Shown piece after piece: positions 8,631 through 16,544 of a stretch of DNA of 25,011 bases. The DNA is from CAJQQK01 sp051010015 (lineage in GTDB: Bacteria; Pseudomonadota; Alphaproteobacteria; Rhizobiales; Hyphomicrobiaceae), in the NCBI GenBank assembly GCA_051010015.1, contig JBPCVZ010000377.1, positions 1 through 25,011 of the forward strand, given 5' to 3'. Position 1 is the first letter of the stretch. Each line of letters starts with the position of its first letter. Made by a program: the position numbers and the translations under genes. A model generated the notes under the pieces. The model saw nothing but the letters and a program-made list of their open reading frames with translations. It did no database searches and was not told where the DNA came from.

Positions 8631-8679
8631 TACAATGAATTCTCAGGAGAAGGACGCGCCGCGCCCGCCAGCCTGACAG

Positions 8680-9828
8680 TTATTTTGTAACGGCTGACAC
8701 GCGTTGCTCGGCCTTGAAGAAGACATCGACGCGCATGCCCGGCATCACCGGCGGTTTGCCTTCCAGTTCGATTTTGACTTCGAGCACCTCAGCATCGAGC
8801 TGCTGACCAGGCCCTTGCGCACGCAATCCCGGCAGCCCGACCATCGGCGCCACCTCGGTCACCTTGCCGGCGAACTCGGAATCGCCAAAAGCGTTTGAGC
8901 GCACCACGACAGCCTGGCCGACGCGCACCTTGCTGATGTCGCGCTCCTGCACTTCCGCGGTGACCTGGATGGCGGACATATCGCCGAACACCGCAAATGG
9001 CGTGCGGCCCGATGGCGATGCCATTTCACCAACCTTGGCGTCGAAGCGCAGCAGCGTGCCGTCAATCGGCGCGCGAATGCGGGTGTTGTTGTATGCGATC
9101 TCGGCGAGGCGCAGGTCGCCACGCGCGAGTGTCAGACCGGAATCGAGACGGGTCGGCAACGGCATGTCCTTGGTGGCCTTCAAGTCCGCCAAGACGCTGG
9201 CCTTCTTTGCCACGTCCTCTTCGGCGGTCGTGATCGCCGCGCGCGCCGCCTGGACATCCTTTTCACTGGCCCCACCGGCGAGATGCTTGAGATAGGTGGC
9301 GTCGAAGGCCTCCCACTTGGCTTGTACCGATCGCTCGGCGACAGCCAGCTCGTCCGAAGCTTTGCGCCGGTCCAGCACGAGTTGGTTGGTCTCGGGCTCT
9401 TCCGTATCCTCGTCGCGCTCGCCCAGCCGAACTGCGACTTCTGCCCGTGCCTGGACGAGACGCGCCAGCGCATCGTCATCGCGCAGCTGAGCGATCAAAT
9501 AGTCCTTGCGCAAGGTGTCAGCTGCGCCGGCATGAAGTTTCGTGATCCGGCCGCTCACCTCGGTACGCAGTTGTACTCTGCCGCCCTTCGGCTCGACGCG
9601 ACCAGGCGCCGTTGTTGCCCAAACGACCTTCGCGGTCGGGCGGGCCGGCGCGGTCGGTGCCGCGGCGGTTTGGGTGCCGGCCTGATTTGCCGCCAACAGC
9701 GGCGCCTTGTCCGGCGTCAGGTTGACAACCAGACCGGTCAGGCCGATCGCTGCGAAGCCAACAGCGAGGAGCGTCACCGTGGTCTTGTCGAAGACGCGTG
9801 ACTGAGAATGAGAGTCAGCACTAGGCAT
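8680..9828 (-). CDS. DevB-like ABC exporter membrane fusion protein (HlyD family)
   Basis: This 382-aa periplasmic adaptor of a DevBCA-type exporter has a short cytoplasmic N-terminus, one membrane segment (about 17-36) and a Pro/Ala linker. The first lipoyl/biotinyl half spans about 75-115 (GRVEPKGGRVQLRTEVSG), a long helical hairpin about 118-245, the second lipoyl half starts at NNTRIRAPIDGTLL (247-260), and a beta-barrel domain ends the protein. The start at 9828 is chosen because it overlaps the end of the upstream ATPase gene by eight bases and places the membrane segment correctly; the frame runs on to 10173 but that part lies antisense-like across the ATPase gene. It is the last gene of the devC-devA-devB operon. 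Related adaptors work with LolD/MacB-like ATPases and FtsX-like permeases. Confidence 0.88.
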   Translation of the reverse strand: MPSADSHSQSRVFDKTTVTLLAVGFAAIGLTGLVVNLTPDKAPLLAANQAGTQTAAAPTAPARPTAKVVWATTAPGRVEPKGGRVQLRTEVSGRITKLHAGAADTLRKDYLIAQLRDDDALARLVQARAEVAVRLGERDEDTEEPETNQLVLDRRKASDELAVAERSVQAKWEAFDATYLKHLAGGASEKDVQAARAAITTAEEDVAKKASVLADLKATKDMPLPTRLDSGLTLARGDLRLAEIAYNNTRIRAPIDGTLLRFDAKVGEMASPSGRTPFAVFGDMSAIQVTAEVQERDISKVRVGQAVVVRSNAFGDSEFAGKVTEVAPMVGLPGLRAQGPGQQLDAEVLEVKIELEGKPPVMPGMRVDVFFKAEQRVSAVTK

Positions 9829-10573
9829 GGAGTTTACGCTTTCTCTTGAGGTCGTAACGGGTAACGTTGTCGCCGGATGTGACGCGGCGCTCGTCGTCGA
9901 TGATCTTGCCATCCTCGATACGGATGATGCGGTCGGCGTAGGCGTGGGTGCGCGGATCGTGCGTAACGGCCAGCACCGCACGACTTTCGTCTTTGGCAAT
10001 GTCGGCAAGCAGTTCCATGACCGCCTGGCCGTTTTCGCTGTCGAGCGCCGCCGTCGGCTCGTCTGCGAGAATGATCGATGGGCGGCTGGCGAGCGCACGG
10101 GCAACGGCAACGCGCTGCTGCTCCCCGCCAGACATGCTGCCGGGGAAGCTGCGCAGGCGATGCGCCAGGCCAACCTCGCGCAGCGCGGTTTCGGCCTTGA
10201 TCACCGTGTCGGCGTACTTCTCGCCGCGCACATCGAGTGCCAGTCGAACGTTCTCCAGCGCGTTGAGCGTCGGAAACAGGTTGTACGACTGAAACACGAA
10301 GCCAACGTGCCGGCGGCGCAGATCCGCAAGGCCTTCCGGCGAGAGGCCGCCAGTGTCTTCGCCGGCAATCGTGATACTGCCTTCGGTCGGCGTCAGGATA
10401 CAGCCGAGGATCGAGAGTAGCGTGGTCTTGCCGCTGCCCGATGGCCCCATGAGCAGCGTCAGCTCACCGGGATTGAGGCTCAGCGAAACGCCGTCGAGGG
10501 CGCGCACCATGGCGGCGCCTTGACCGAGCTCCTTGACGATACCGCGAACGTTGACGACAGGTTGAGTAGTCAT
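9821..10573 (-). CDS. DevA-like ABC transporter ATP-binding protein (LolD/MacB class)
   Basis: This is the 250-aa nucleotide-binding subunit. It shows Walker A GPSGSGKT (43-50), the Q-loop glutamine at 95 (VGFVFQSYNLFPTLNALENV region), the signature MSGGEQQRV (147-155), Walker B IILADEPT (167-174) and the switch His205 in AVTHDPRTHAYADR. This pattern belongs to the class that energises FtsX-like permeases (LolD, MacB, DevA). The ATG at 10573 is preferred over an upstream start at 10642 because it overlaps the permease stop in an ATGA arrangement, implying translational coupling. Downstream it overlaps the devB-like gene by eight bases. The three genes together form a complete inner-membrane and periplasmic unit. 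Confidence 0.93.
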   Translation of the reverse strand: MTTQPVVNVRGIVKELGQGAAMVRALDGVSLSLNPGELTLLMGPSGSGKTTLLSILGCILTPTEGSITIAGEDTGGLSPEGLADLRRRHVGFVFQSYNLFPTLNALENVRLALDVRGEKYADTVIKAETALREVGLAHRLRSFPGSMSGGEQQRVAVARALASRPSIILADEPTAALDSENGQAVMELLADIAKDESRAVLAVTHDPRTHAYADRIIRIEDGKIIDDERRVTSGDNVTRYDLKRKRKLHA

Positions 10574-11697
10574 CTGTTGAACACCATTGCCGGGTCTAGT
10601 TTCATTACTTTCATGATCGCACCCGTCGCAGAGGCGGCACACATCACCAGCGTGAGTGCGAACAGGCCAAAGGCAAGCTGCGGTGTCATGATGATCGGGA
10701 ACGACGTGTCGATACTGACAAAGACGACGAGCATCGCAATCGACATGCCCAGCACATAGCCAAGCACCGCACTGAGCGCGGCCTGCGCCAGGATGACCTT
10801 GTGGATGTAGCCCGACGACGAACCAAGGGCGCGCAGCGTCGCGAACTCGTTGAGGTGGTCCTTGGTGCTCGAATAGAGCGTTTGCGCGACGATCACGGTA
10901 CCGACCAGCGTGCCGAGCAGAGCCCCGCCAATCAGCGCCGCGCCGGCACCGGTGCCAAACAACCAGTGGGCAATGCTGCGACGCTTCATCTCGGTCTTGG
11001 TGACGACTTCGACGTCGGGCAGGCGGCGGCGCAACTCCGCCTGGACGGCATCGCGGCTGGCTCCTTCCTGCAATTGGATCAGGTAGAAGGTCGAGGCATC
11101 CGACGGCATCTTGAGGATGCTGCGGGCGCGATTGAGGGTCGTGAAGACATAGGGCGTCGTGGTGAACGAGCGAATGCCGTGCGTCAGCGCCGTCACCCGT
11201 ACACGTGAGCCGCGCACTTCGGCCGTGGCGTTGAGACCGTTGACACCGAGATCCTTGTAGTAGGTCCGATCGATGGCGACCGCGTCAGGCAGCTTGAGTG
11301 ACGCGTGGTTGCCGGCGACGATGTTCCACGGTGCCAGGCCGTCGTCGGCGGCATCCGTGCCGACGATCACGCAGAGCTGTTCACCACCGCCCGGCCGCTG
11401 CCACTTGGAAAACGATGCGACGATCGGGACGGCGCGTGCGACACCCGGTGTCGATAGCGCCGCGTGTCGCTCACTGCCCGTGAGAATGCCGGAGCCCTCG
11501 AAGCTGTCGGCACCGTAAGGCACGATCCAGAGTTCGCCCTTGGCCTTCTCGACCATCGAGACGATCATCTTGCTGGTGCCCGCATAGAGCCCGAGCTGCA
11601 CGGCAACGAGCACGACGGCAAAGAGAATGCCGACAAGCGTAACGCCAAGCCGAATGCGATCATGGAAGAGATTACGCAGCGCAAGTGTAAGGATCAT
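10570..11697 (-). CDS. DevC-like ABC transporter permease (FtsX family)
   Basis: The 375-aa permease has the FtsX/MacB layout: one N-terminal membrane segment (about 17-38), a periplasmic domain of roughly 200 residues (40-245), and three C-terminal membrane segments (249-272, 303-328, 340-362). The protein begins MILTLALRNLFHDRIRL and contains GELWIVPYGADSFEGSG, which resembles the DevC subfamily rather than LolC or FtsX. The start at 11697 is chosen because the protein then begins right before the membrane segment; the open frame extends to 11781 without better support. It is the first gene of the operon devC-devA-devB. In cyanobacteria DevBCA exports heterocyst glycolipids with a TolC partner. 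In a non-cyanobacterium the cargo is unknown and a lipid or peptide is a guess. Confidence 0.9.
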   Translation of the reverse strand: MILTLALRNLFHDRIRLGVTLVGILFAVVLVAVQLGLYAGTSKMIVSMVEKAKGELWIVPYGADSFEGSGILTGSERHAALSTPGVARAVPIVASFSKWQRPGGGEQLCVIVGTDAADDGLAPWNIVAGNHASLKLPDAVAIDRTYYKDLGVNGLNATAEVRGSRVRVTALTHGIRSFTTTPYVFTTLNRARSILKMPSDASTFYLIQLQEGASRDAVQAELRRRLPDVEVVTKTEMKRRSIAHWLFGTGAGAALIGGALLGTLVGTVIVAQTLYSSTKDHLNEFATLRALGSSSGYIHKVILAQAALSAVLGYVLGMSIAMLVVFVSIDTSFPIIMTPQLAFGLFALTLVMCAASATGAIMKVMKLDPAMVFNR

Positions 11698-11772
11698 TCC
11701 AACGGCCGTTCTTATGCGTTCAGGTTGCAGATGCAGGCATTTCAGCCCAACCATTGACAGGAAAATCCAAGC

Positions 11773-11789
11773 TGACACCAACGGTGTAA
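11773..11789. promoter_or_regulatory. Dyad upstream of devC-like gene
   Basis: ACACC-AAC-GGTGT (11775-11787) is a perfect 5-bp inverted repeat with a 3-base centre, extended by T/A at 11773 and 11789 after one mismatch. It lies about 80 bases upstream of the chosen devC start and may be an operator. No regulator gene is adjacent. Confidence 0.25.
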
Positions 11790-12002
11790 CCCAGCAAGGA
11801 CCGTGCCTTGTTCAGACTATGTAATAAAGGCAAACGCATGTTTTCACAGCATTTGCCACCGCGGTCGGTTCATCTTGAAACCGATATAATCCTTCGCGCC
11901 CGTTCATTCTACGCACCAAACCGGAATTTGCGAGAGGACTGCATCGGGAATAGCAAACAGATTCTGAATGTTACGCCCATTTGTGAGGTTTTAGGTGAAC
12001 TT

Positions 12003-12039
12003 GGTTGCCATAGGGTAACCACGATCCCAATTTTATACT
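12003..12039 (+). promoter_or_regulatory. Candidate promoter of the DUF2147 gene
   Basis: TATACT at 12034-12039 is a good -10 hexamer 55 bases before the start codon. No -35 hexamer is present at the right distance. Instead an imperfect dyad, GGTTGCC-ATA-GGGTAACC (12003-12020), ends close to where the -35 would be, which would fit an activator-dependent promoter. Confidence 0.3.
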
Positions 12040-12094
12040 ACGAAGCTCTTTCTGATGCCAAAAGCGGTCCATAAACAAGATAGGCGATTAAGGC

Positions 12095-12667
12095 ATGAAC
12101 TCCAAGAGATCCAATTTGATCAGCTATCGAAAGCTTTCGCGACGTACGCCGCAGCGCACGCCCGTTAAATGCTCCCACGGGCGCCCAGTTGCAAGAGCCG
12201 CGCGTCTTCTCATCGCAGGTCTCGCCGCAGCCGGTGCCATGGCGATGGCGCCAGCACACGCGACCAGCGACGTCACGGGCGTCTGGTATGACGACACCGG
12301 CAAAGCCGCCGTGCAGGTCTATCAATGCGGCCCCAGTGTTTGTGGGCGCATATTCTGGCTGCGACAACCCGTCAACAAAGCCGGCAGGCCGCTGCGGGAC
12401 GCCTACAATCCAAGCCCCGCGCGGCGGCGCAAGCCGATTTGCGGCCTGCAAATCATCTGGGGCGTGCAACCGCAAAACGACGGCTCGTGGGACGGCGGGC
12501 GGATCTATGATCCCAAAGTCGGCAAGAGTTACAATGTCGCGATCGAGAAAATGAGCGCCAAACAGTTGCGTATCACCGGCTATCTCGGCACGCGCCTGTT
12601 CGGCAGGTCGTTCATCTGGCGGCGGGCACCGGCCAACCTCGCCAAATGTCGCACGACGAACTCCTAG
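12095..12667 (+). CDS. DUF2147 domain secreted protein
   Basis: The 190-aa precursor has a long basic N-region (residues 1-37), a hydrophobic core (about 38-55) and a likely signal peptidase I site after AHA at 57. The mature part of about 130 residues matches the DUF2147 family (PF09917): it opens TSDVTGVWYDDTGKAAVQV and continues CGRIFWLRQP, GVQPQNDGSWDGGRIYDPKVGKSY and LRITGYLGTRLFG. These are small periplasmic beta-rich proteins found widely in Proteobacteria, with no established biochemical role. There are four cysteines in the mature part (78, 83, 116, 185), so disulfides are plausible. The signal n-region is unusually long, and a downstream start (for example the TTG at 12116) cannot be excluded. 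The gene appears monocistronic and converges on the hydrolase gene. Confidence 0.8.
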   Translation: MNSKRSNLISYRKLSRRTPQRTPVKCSHGRPVARAARLLIAGLAAAGAMAMAPAHATSDVTGVWYDDTGKAAVQVYQCGPSVCGRIFWLRQPVNKAGRPLRDAYNPSPARRRKPICGLQIIWGVQPQNDGSWDGGRIYDPKVGKSYNVAIEKMSAKQLRITGYLGTRLFGRSFIWRRAPANLAKCRTTNS

Positions 12668-12685
12668 ACCGAACACGAGAAACGA

Positions 12686-12709
12686 GGCCCGGCGACACAA
12701 AGTCGGGCC
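12686..12709. terminator. Hairpin between convergent DUF2147 and hydrolase genes
   Basis: GGCCC-(GGC bulge)-GAC pairs with GTC-GGGCC around an ACAAA loop, followed by GTCTTGT. It sits 18 bases after the DUF2147 stop and 31 bases before the stop of the leftward hydrolase. A plausible terminator for the rightward gene; the T-tract is poor. Confidence 0.5.
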
Positions 12710-12740
12710 GTCTTGTCGCAGCACTGGGCGGACGGATCAG

Positions 12741-13658
12741 CTAGCTGGCAGTCGGCTTCGCGACGAGGTTGAGCGATCCGGCGGCCTTGTTGCCGCCGAT
12801 CGTACGCGGTGCCGTCGTGCCAAGCTCGAGACGCTCGGCGTAGGCAAGCGTGCGTTCGACAACGTGCACACGTTGCCTGTCAAGCGTGATCATGTGGTAG
12901 GAGTCATCGAGCACCAGCGTCTCGACACGCCCCTTCATGTGCTTTTGAACGAGCATTGCATTGGATAGGTTCGATTGATCGTCCTGGCGGGCATGGCAGA
13001 TCAAGGTCGGTTTATCGACGAGACCGAGGAGGCGTCGCGCCGCAGACGCCATTTTCTTGAACTCGAAGACAGTACCGCCACGGCGACCGAATATCTCCGA
13101 CAGCGGTCGACCACCACTTTGCAAGGATTCGAGCACAAAGCGGCGGATACGGTCATCCTTAATGCCATAGGGCGCGCGTTCGCTGAGGCTGATTAGATTA
13201 GCGAACCATTTCTGGGTAATCAGGCGAAAAGCCGGAAAATACCACGGAATTGCCCAGCCATTTGGCCAGAAAGTCGGCGAATAAAGCACAATACCGTCGA
13301 CTTCATCCTGACGTTTAGCCGCCACGTGGAGCGCGACGAGCGATCCCGCCGACAAGCCGCCAATGATGACGTGATCGCAGCTCTCGCGCAGACGGTCGAG
13401 CGCCGCGTCCGCGGATGCGACCCAGTCTTTCCAACTGGTCGCGCTCAGCATCAAGTCGGAGCCGCCATGTCCCGTCATTAAAGGGCAAAGCACCGTATAA
13501 CCGGCCCGATTGAGCCCTTGCGCCACAAAGCGAAGTTCGACAGGCGTGCCGCCGAGGCCGTGCATCAGGAGAAACCCGGTGCGCCCCCCCTGCAGCATTA
13601 GCTGGCCTTCTTCGTTCCGAGTATTACCCAGCGTATTCATATTGTTACTTACGCTCAT
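12741..13658 (-). CDS. Alpha/beta hydrolase, Est30-like carboxylesterase or acyl hydrolase
   Basis: The 305-aa soluble hydrolase has an oxyanion-loop segment GFLLMHGLGGTPVE (28-41), the nucleophile elbow GLSAG with Ser103, an acid at Asp226 or 227 in CHARQDD, and the catalytic His255 in DDSYHMITLD. The HGxxGTP and DSxHxITLD patterns are those of the carboxylesterase Est30 / monoglyceride-lipase-like branch of serine hydrolases. Those enzymes cut short acyl esters or monoglycerides. An insertion rich in Trp, Pro and Phe (about 127-160) forms the cap over the active site. There is no signal peptide, so the enzyme is cytoplasmic. The start at 13658 is taken because the family motif begins soon after; a second ATG at 13640 is equally possible and neither has a strong ribosome binding site. 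The natural substrate is unknown. Confidence 0.85.
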   Translation of the reverse strand: MSVSNNMNTLGNTRNEEGQLMLQGGRTGFLLMHGLGGTPVELRFVAQGLNRAGYTVLCPLMTGHGGSDLMLSATSWKDWVASADAALDRLRESCDHVIIGGLSAGSLVALHVAAKRQDEVDGIVLYSPTFWPNGWAIPWYFPAFRLITQKWFANLISLSERAPYGIKDDRIRRFVLESLQSGGRPLSEIFGRRGGTVFEFKKMASAARRLLGLVDKPTLICHARQDDQSNLSNAMLVQKHMKGRVETLVLDDSYHMITLDRQRVHVVERTLAYAERLELGTTAPRTIGGNKAAGSLNLVAKPTAS

Positions 13659-13763
13659 TATCGTCGTGTATGAACTATTACATCCCTCGGCGGCGGGTCC
13701 TAACAGGCGGCCAACGGGAACGCAACCCCACAAGTCGCTCAACAATCCGGCATTTGCCTTGTT

Positions 13764-13787
13764 CCGTCAGGGTTTTGACCCCGACGG
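13764..13787. other. Stable hairpin upstream of the hydrolase gene
   Basis: CCGTC-A-GGGT pairs with ACCC-C-GACGG around a TTTG loop: nine paired positions and one A-C mismatch. It lies 106 bases upstream of the hydrolase start. It could be a leader structure of the leftward transcript or a terminator of an unseen short transcript. Confidence 0.35.
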
Positions 13788-13965
13788 GCGGCACATTGAC
13801 GCCTGATTGTCCGGACTTGCGTGGCGCACCAAGTTGCCAGTCTGTTCGCCATGACGACGGGCCAGAGCACACGTGCAAGATTGTATCCGTATTCCATCAG
13901 GTCAGAAAAGTCCCTGCAAAAACGGTGCCCTAAACACCAATTAACCATGGACTTTTCCAATCGCT

Positions 13966-13998
13966 AATTGAAATTATTCGCGGGGAATTGAAAATCCC
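13966..13998. promoter_or_regulatory. Direct repeats AATTGAAA spaced two helical turns, with overlapping dyad
   Basis: AATTGAAA occurs at 13966-13973 and 13986-13993, exactly 20 bases apart. The second copy is inside an imperfect dyad GGGAATT..AATCCC (13983-13998). The same-face spacing suggests a site for a regulator binding as a head-to-tail pair. It lies about 220 bases before the TTG start of the 616-aa gene. Confidence 0.25.
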
Positions 13999-14216
13999 TT
14001 TCACGATTATGAGTTAACGCTATGCCTCGCGTTTTAATCCGGGCATATATCGAGTTGCGTTATAAATTGTGACGTGAGGCAGGTTGTCGCAGCAACCAAA
14101 ATGCTCCAGAAAATCACATTCTGCGCAATTCGCTCGGCTGGCCCCATTAACCACACGAACACTCCGTATGGGAGAGCGGTCACATCACACCATCGCCGCC
14201 GAAGAAGGAGTTCGAG

Positions 14217-16067
14217 TTGGCCCTCGTACGTCGTGGAATTTCCGGAATAAGCGCGCTCGCGCTGGTTATGGCGCAAATCGCCCCCGTCTGGGCCCAGCAA
14301 GGTCAGTCGACGCTGCTGCGTGCGAATAGTGGCGCCAGCACGGAGTTTTCTCGTCAGGATTACCAAAACTGTCAGACAACGGAGGAAATGGCCTTCCGCA
14401 AAGCCATCCGCACGATCACGCTCAAGGCCCTGCAAGCCGGCACCGCGGACCTGGATTACGATGCCATCGTCACAGACCAATGGCGTGCCGGCGGCCTCGA
14501 CACCATCGTCGATCAGCGCGTTGATATCGCCGTTGCGCAGGTCCGCGAGGAAACCGCCTGGAGCGATCTGCTCAAATCCCTGGCCTACCGCAAGCAGGCC
14601 CAGGAACTGGCGCGGGCCACCGCGGAACGCGCCTACCGGTCGGAGGCGATGAAAAGCGCCCTCGAGGAGCTGGCAAACAACGTCGGGCGCGAGATCGGCC
14701 GCGCGATCGTGCTGACGACCGCGGATGCCGCCCTGCCCGCTCAGCGCTGCCTGACGGCCTATCTCGGCCCCCGCTACGGCTCGACCGTCGCCCGATCGGT
14801 CAACCAGGACGCCAGCGCCGCCTTCCAGATCGACCCGAAAGCCAATCAGGCCCAGGTCAGTAGCGGCCGCGTCCTGCTCGAAACGTCCTCCGGCATCACC
14901 GGCGCCGTGCTCCTCCTCGTCCGTCGCCAGATGGCCCGCATGGCCCAGCGCATCGGCCAGCGCATGATCGGCTCAATTCTCGGTCGTCTCGTTTCAGTCG
15001 TTGCCGGCGGCGTCGGCATCGTCCTGATAGCCAAGGAGTTCTGGGAGCTGCGACACGGCGTGCTGCCGATCGTCGGCACCGAGATGAAGTCATCGGGCAG
15101 CAAGGCCAAGGTGCGCGAGGAACTGGCGAAGTCGATCAAGGAGCAAATCAACGGTCACCTCGACGAACTGGCATCGCGCACCGCCGACAAGATCGTCGAT
15201 ATCTGGCATGATTTCCGCCGCGCACACGCCAAGGTAGTGCAGCTGGCCGAACAGGATGCGGCGTTCAAGACGTTTCTCGATGCCGCCCGGCCGGCTCAGT
15301 TGCCACGCCTCGATGAGATCGTCGCGATCGTTCTCAAGCAGGAGGGCGAAGGCGCCATCCCGAAACGACTCAATGACGGGACACTCCACATCGCCCTCAA
15401 CAAGATGCCGGAAGCGGGCATGCAGATTGCCCGCGAACAGCAATCGCTGCCGCAGGCGCTCGCCTGGACGGCACTTGCCGGCGACAAGCTCGACAAGGTG
15501 ATTGCCCTGGATATCCATAAGCGCGCCAAGCCGGACGAGCTGTCAAAAGCAAGCCTTGCCCGCATCCTGGCGCTCGACGACCGCCTGGCGATAACCCGCG
15601 TTGCCAGTATCACGCGGGAAGCGCGCGACGTTCTCCTGGAACTGGACAGTGCCAAGCTCATCAATTTGTCGCGCAGCCTGACGGAAGCCGAACTCAACAC
15701 GTTGTCGGGCTATCTGACCGGGCTTGGCTCGGATGCCAGTCAGCGGGTCTTACGGGTCGTTGCCGGCAGCCCCGCCCGCATGCGCAGCCTCTCCAGCGCA
15801 CGGGTGCGCGATGCCATCCTCGCCAGCCGCGACCAGACCGCCGCTGTCGGCATGATGCTCTCCGAGACGCCCCTGCTCGACGTCATGACGATCCTGCGCC
15901 ACACCCAACTGGTGTGGGAGGGACAGGTCAGTCCGATCCTGATCTGGGAGAAGCATCCGGCGATTGTCGTCGCTGCCGGATTTATCGCGCTGTTCTTCCT
16001 GATGATGCTGCGTTCGCTGCTGTTCGGCCGCCGCCGTCGCCGTGGCAAGGCAGCGGCCACATCATGA
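14217..16067 (+). CDS. Uncharacterised envelope protein with signal peptide and C-terminal membrane anchor
   Basis: I do not recognise this 616-aa protein. It begins with TTG at 14217, preceded by AAGGAG at 14205-14210 with six-base spacing; no ATG or GTG in this frame is as well placed. Residues 1-26 look like a signal peptide with a likely cut after VWA. The region 27-220 is polar and helical with two cysteines (52 and 178) that could form a periplasmic disulfide. Residues 226-273 contain two hydrophobic stretches (226-235 and 250-272) separated by a basic amphipathic helix (RRQMARMAQRIGQRM). A charged helical domain (290-575) follows, rich in Leu/Ala/Glu/Lys and probably partly coiled coil. 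The end is a transmembrane helix (about 580-603) followed by RRRRRGK, which places the C-terminus in the cytoplasm. The stop overlaps the next gene by ATGA, so the two are translationally coupled. Confidence 0.8.
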   Translation: MALVRRGISGISALALVMAQIAPVWAQQGQSTLLRANSGASTEFSRQDYQNCQTTEEMAFRKAIRTITLKALQAGTADLDYDAIVTDQWRAGGLDTIVDQRVDIAVAQVREETAWSDLLKSLAYRKQAQELARATAERAYRSEAMKSALEELANNVGREIGRAIVLTTADAALPAQRCLTAYLGPRYGSTVARSVNQDASAAFQIDPKANQAQVSSGRVLLETSSGITGAVLLLVRRQMARMAQRIGQRMIGSILGRLVSVVAGGVGIVLIAKEFWELRHGVLPIVGTEMKSSGSKAKVREELAKSIKEQINGHLDELASRTADKIVDIWHDFRRAHAKVVQLAEQDAAFKTFLDAARPAQLPRLDEIVAIVLKQEGEGAIPKRLNDGTLHIALNKMPEAGMQIAREQQSLPQALAWTALAGDKLDKVIALDIHKRAKPDELSKASLARILALDDRLAITRVASITREARDVLLELDSAKLINLSRSLTEAELNTLSGYLTGLGSDASQRVLRVVAGSPARMRSLSSARVRDAILASRDQTAAVGMMLSETPLLDVMTILRHTQLVWEGQVSPILIWEKHPAIVVAAGFIALFFLMMLRSLLFGRRRRRGKAAATS

Positions 16068-16423
16068 CCAGGTCGCCATCAAAATCGCCGGCCGCGCGCC
16101 CTATGCAAATGGTGACGACAGACACGCTCGGTGCCACCGCGATACGCCATGGCAATGTGCTGCACGCCACCGCCGTCAGCGGCGCCAACGTCCTGCGCGA
16201 CCTGCGCGAGGCGGTCACCAACACACTCGGCGGCAAGATGCTGCGCTATGAAGAACTGCTCAACCGGACGATCGAGCGCGCCCTTGAAACGCTGCAGGAG
16301 CGCGCGATCGAAGAGGGTTACGATGCCGTCGTCGGGTTGCGCGTATCGCACCCGGTGATCACGGATGGCGCCGTCGAGATCGTCGCGATCGGCACCGGCG
16401 TCTGGTTCGATGGCAAGTCTTGA
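16064..16423 (+). CDS. YbjQ-family (DUF74, PF01906) protein
   Basis: The 119-aa protein matches the YbjQ/heavy-metal-binding-domain-like family: MVTTDTLGATAIRHGNVLHA at the start, GANVLRDLREAVTNTLGGK in the middle, then YEELLNRTIERALETLQERA and GYDAVVGLRVSHPV. Family members form a pentameric alpha/beta fold in solved structures; their function is not established despite the heavy-metal label. The start at 16064 overlaps the stop of the 616-aa gene (ATGA). A second ATG at 16103 matches the usual family N-terminus better, so the first 13 residues may not be made. The coupling to a membrane-anchored envelope protein suggests they act together at the inner membrane, which is inference. Confidence 0.85.
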   Translation: MTRSPSKSPAARPMQMVTTDTLGATAIRHGNVLHATAVSGANVLRDLREAVTNTLGGKMLRYEELLNRTIERALETLQERAIEEGYDAVVGLRVSHPVITDGAVEIVAIGTGVWFDGKS

Positions 16424-16466
16424 GCGGCCGCTGACGAAGGCTGCCGATTCCGACGCAACGTGGTAA

Positions 16467-16497
16467 TTTCAACGACATCGCCGATTCGGCGTTGAAA
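16467..16497. promoter_or_regulatory. Inverted repeat in the leader of the small membrane protein gene
   Basis: TTTCAACG (16467-16474) and CGTTGAAA (16490-16497) are perfect 8-bp reverse complements, separated by 15 bases that themselves contain CCG-ATT-CGG. It lies between the YbjQ gene stop and the small gene start. It could be an operator, a terminator for the two-gene unit upstream, or a leader hairpin; there is no T-tract. Confidence 0.4.
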
Positions 16498-16544
16498 CCG
16501 CTTGCGATGCTGCCCCGCCGGCGCCGTCAGCGAAAGGAGGACGC

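Larger units (their letters stand above)
11698..12094. other. Divergent intergenic region between devC-like and DUF2147 genes
   Basis: This stretch of about 400 bases is less GC-rich than the coding DNA around it. I find no supported gene: an open frame at 11808-12074 (88 codons) has no family resemblance and no good ribosome binding site. It should hold the promoters of the leftward exporter operon and the rightward DUF2147 gene. Two dyads are listed separately. Confidence 0.5.
13659..14216. other. Long AT-richer intergenic region between hydrolase and 616-aa protein genes
   Basis: These 558 bases hold no gene I can support; short open frames here lack homology and ribosome binding sites. 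The part from about 13900 to 14075 is clearly AT-richer than the rest of the window. It contains a hairpin (13764-13787), direct repeats AATTGAAA (13966 and 13986), and a TATAAA (14061-14066) that might serve the downstream gene. It probably carries divergent promoters, and a small RNA is possible but not demonstrated. Confidence 0.5.

Noticed and set aside
11808..12074. 88-codon plus-strand open frame in the gap before the DUF2147 gene
   Set aside because: No ribosome binding site, no family resemblance, and it overlaps the likely promoter of the DUF2147 gene.
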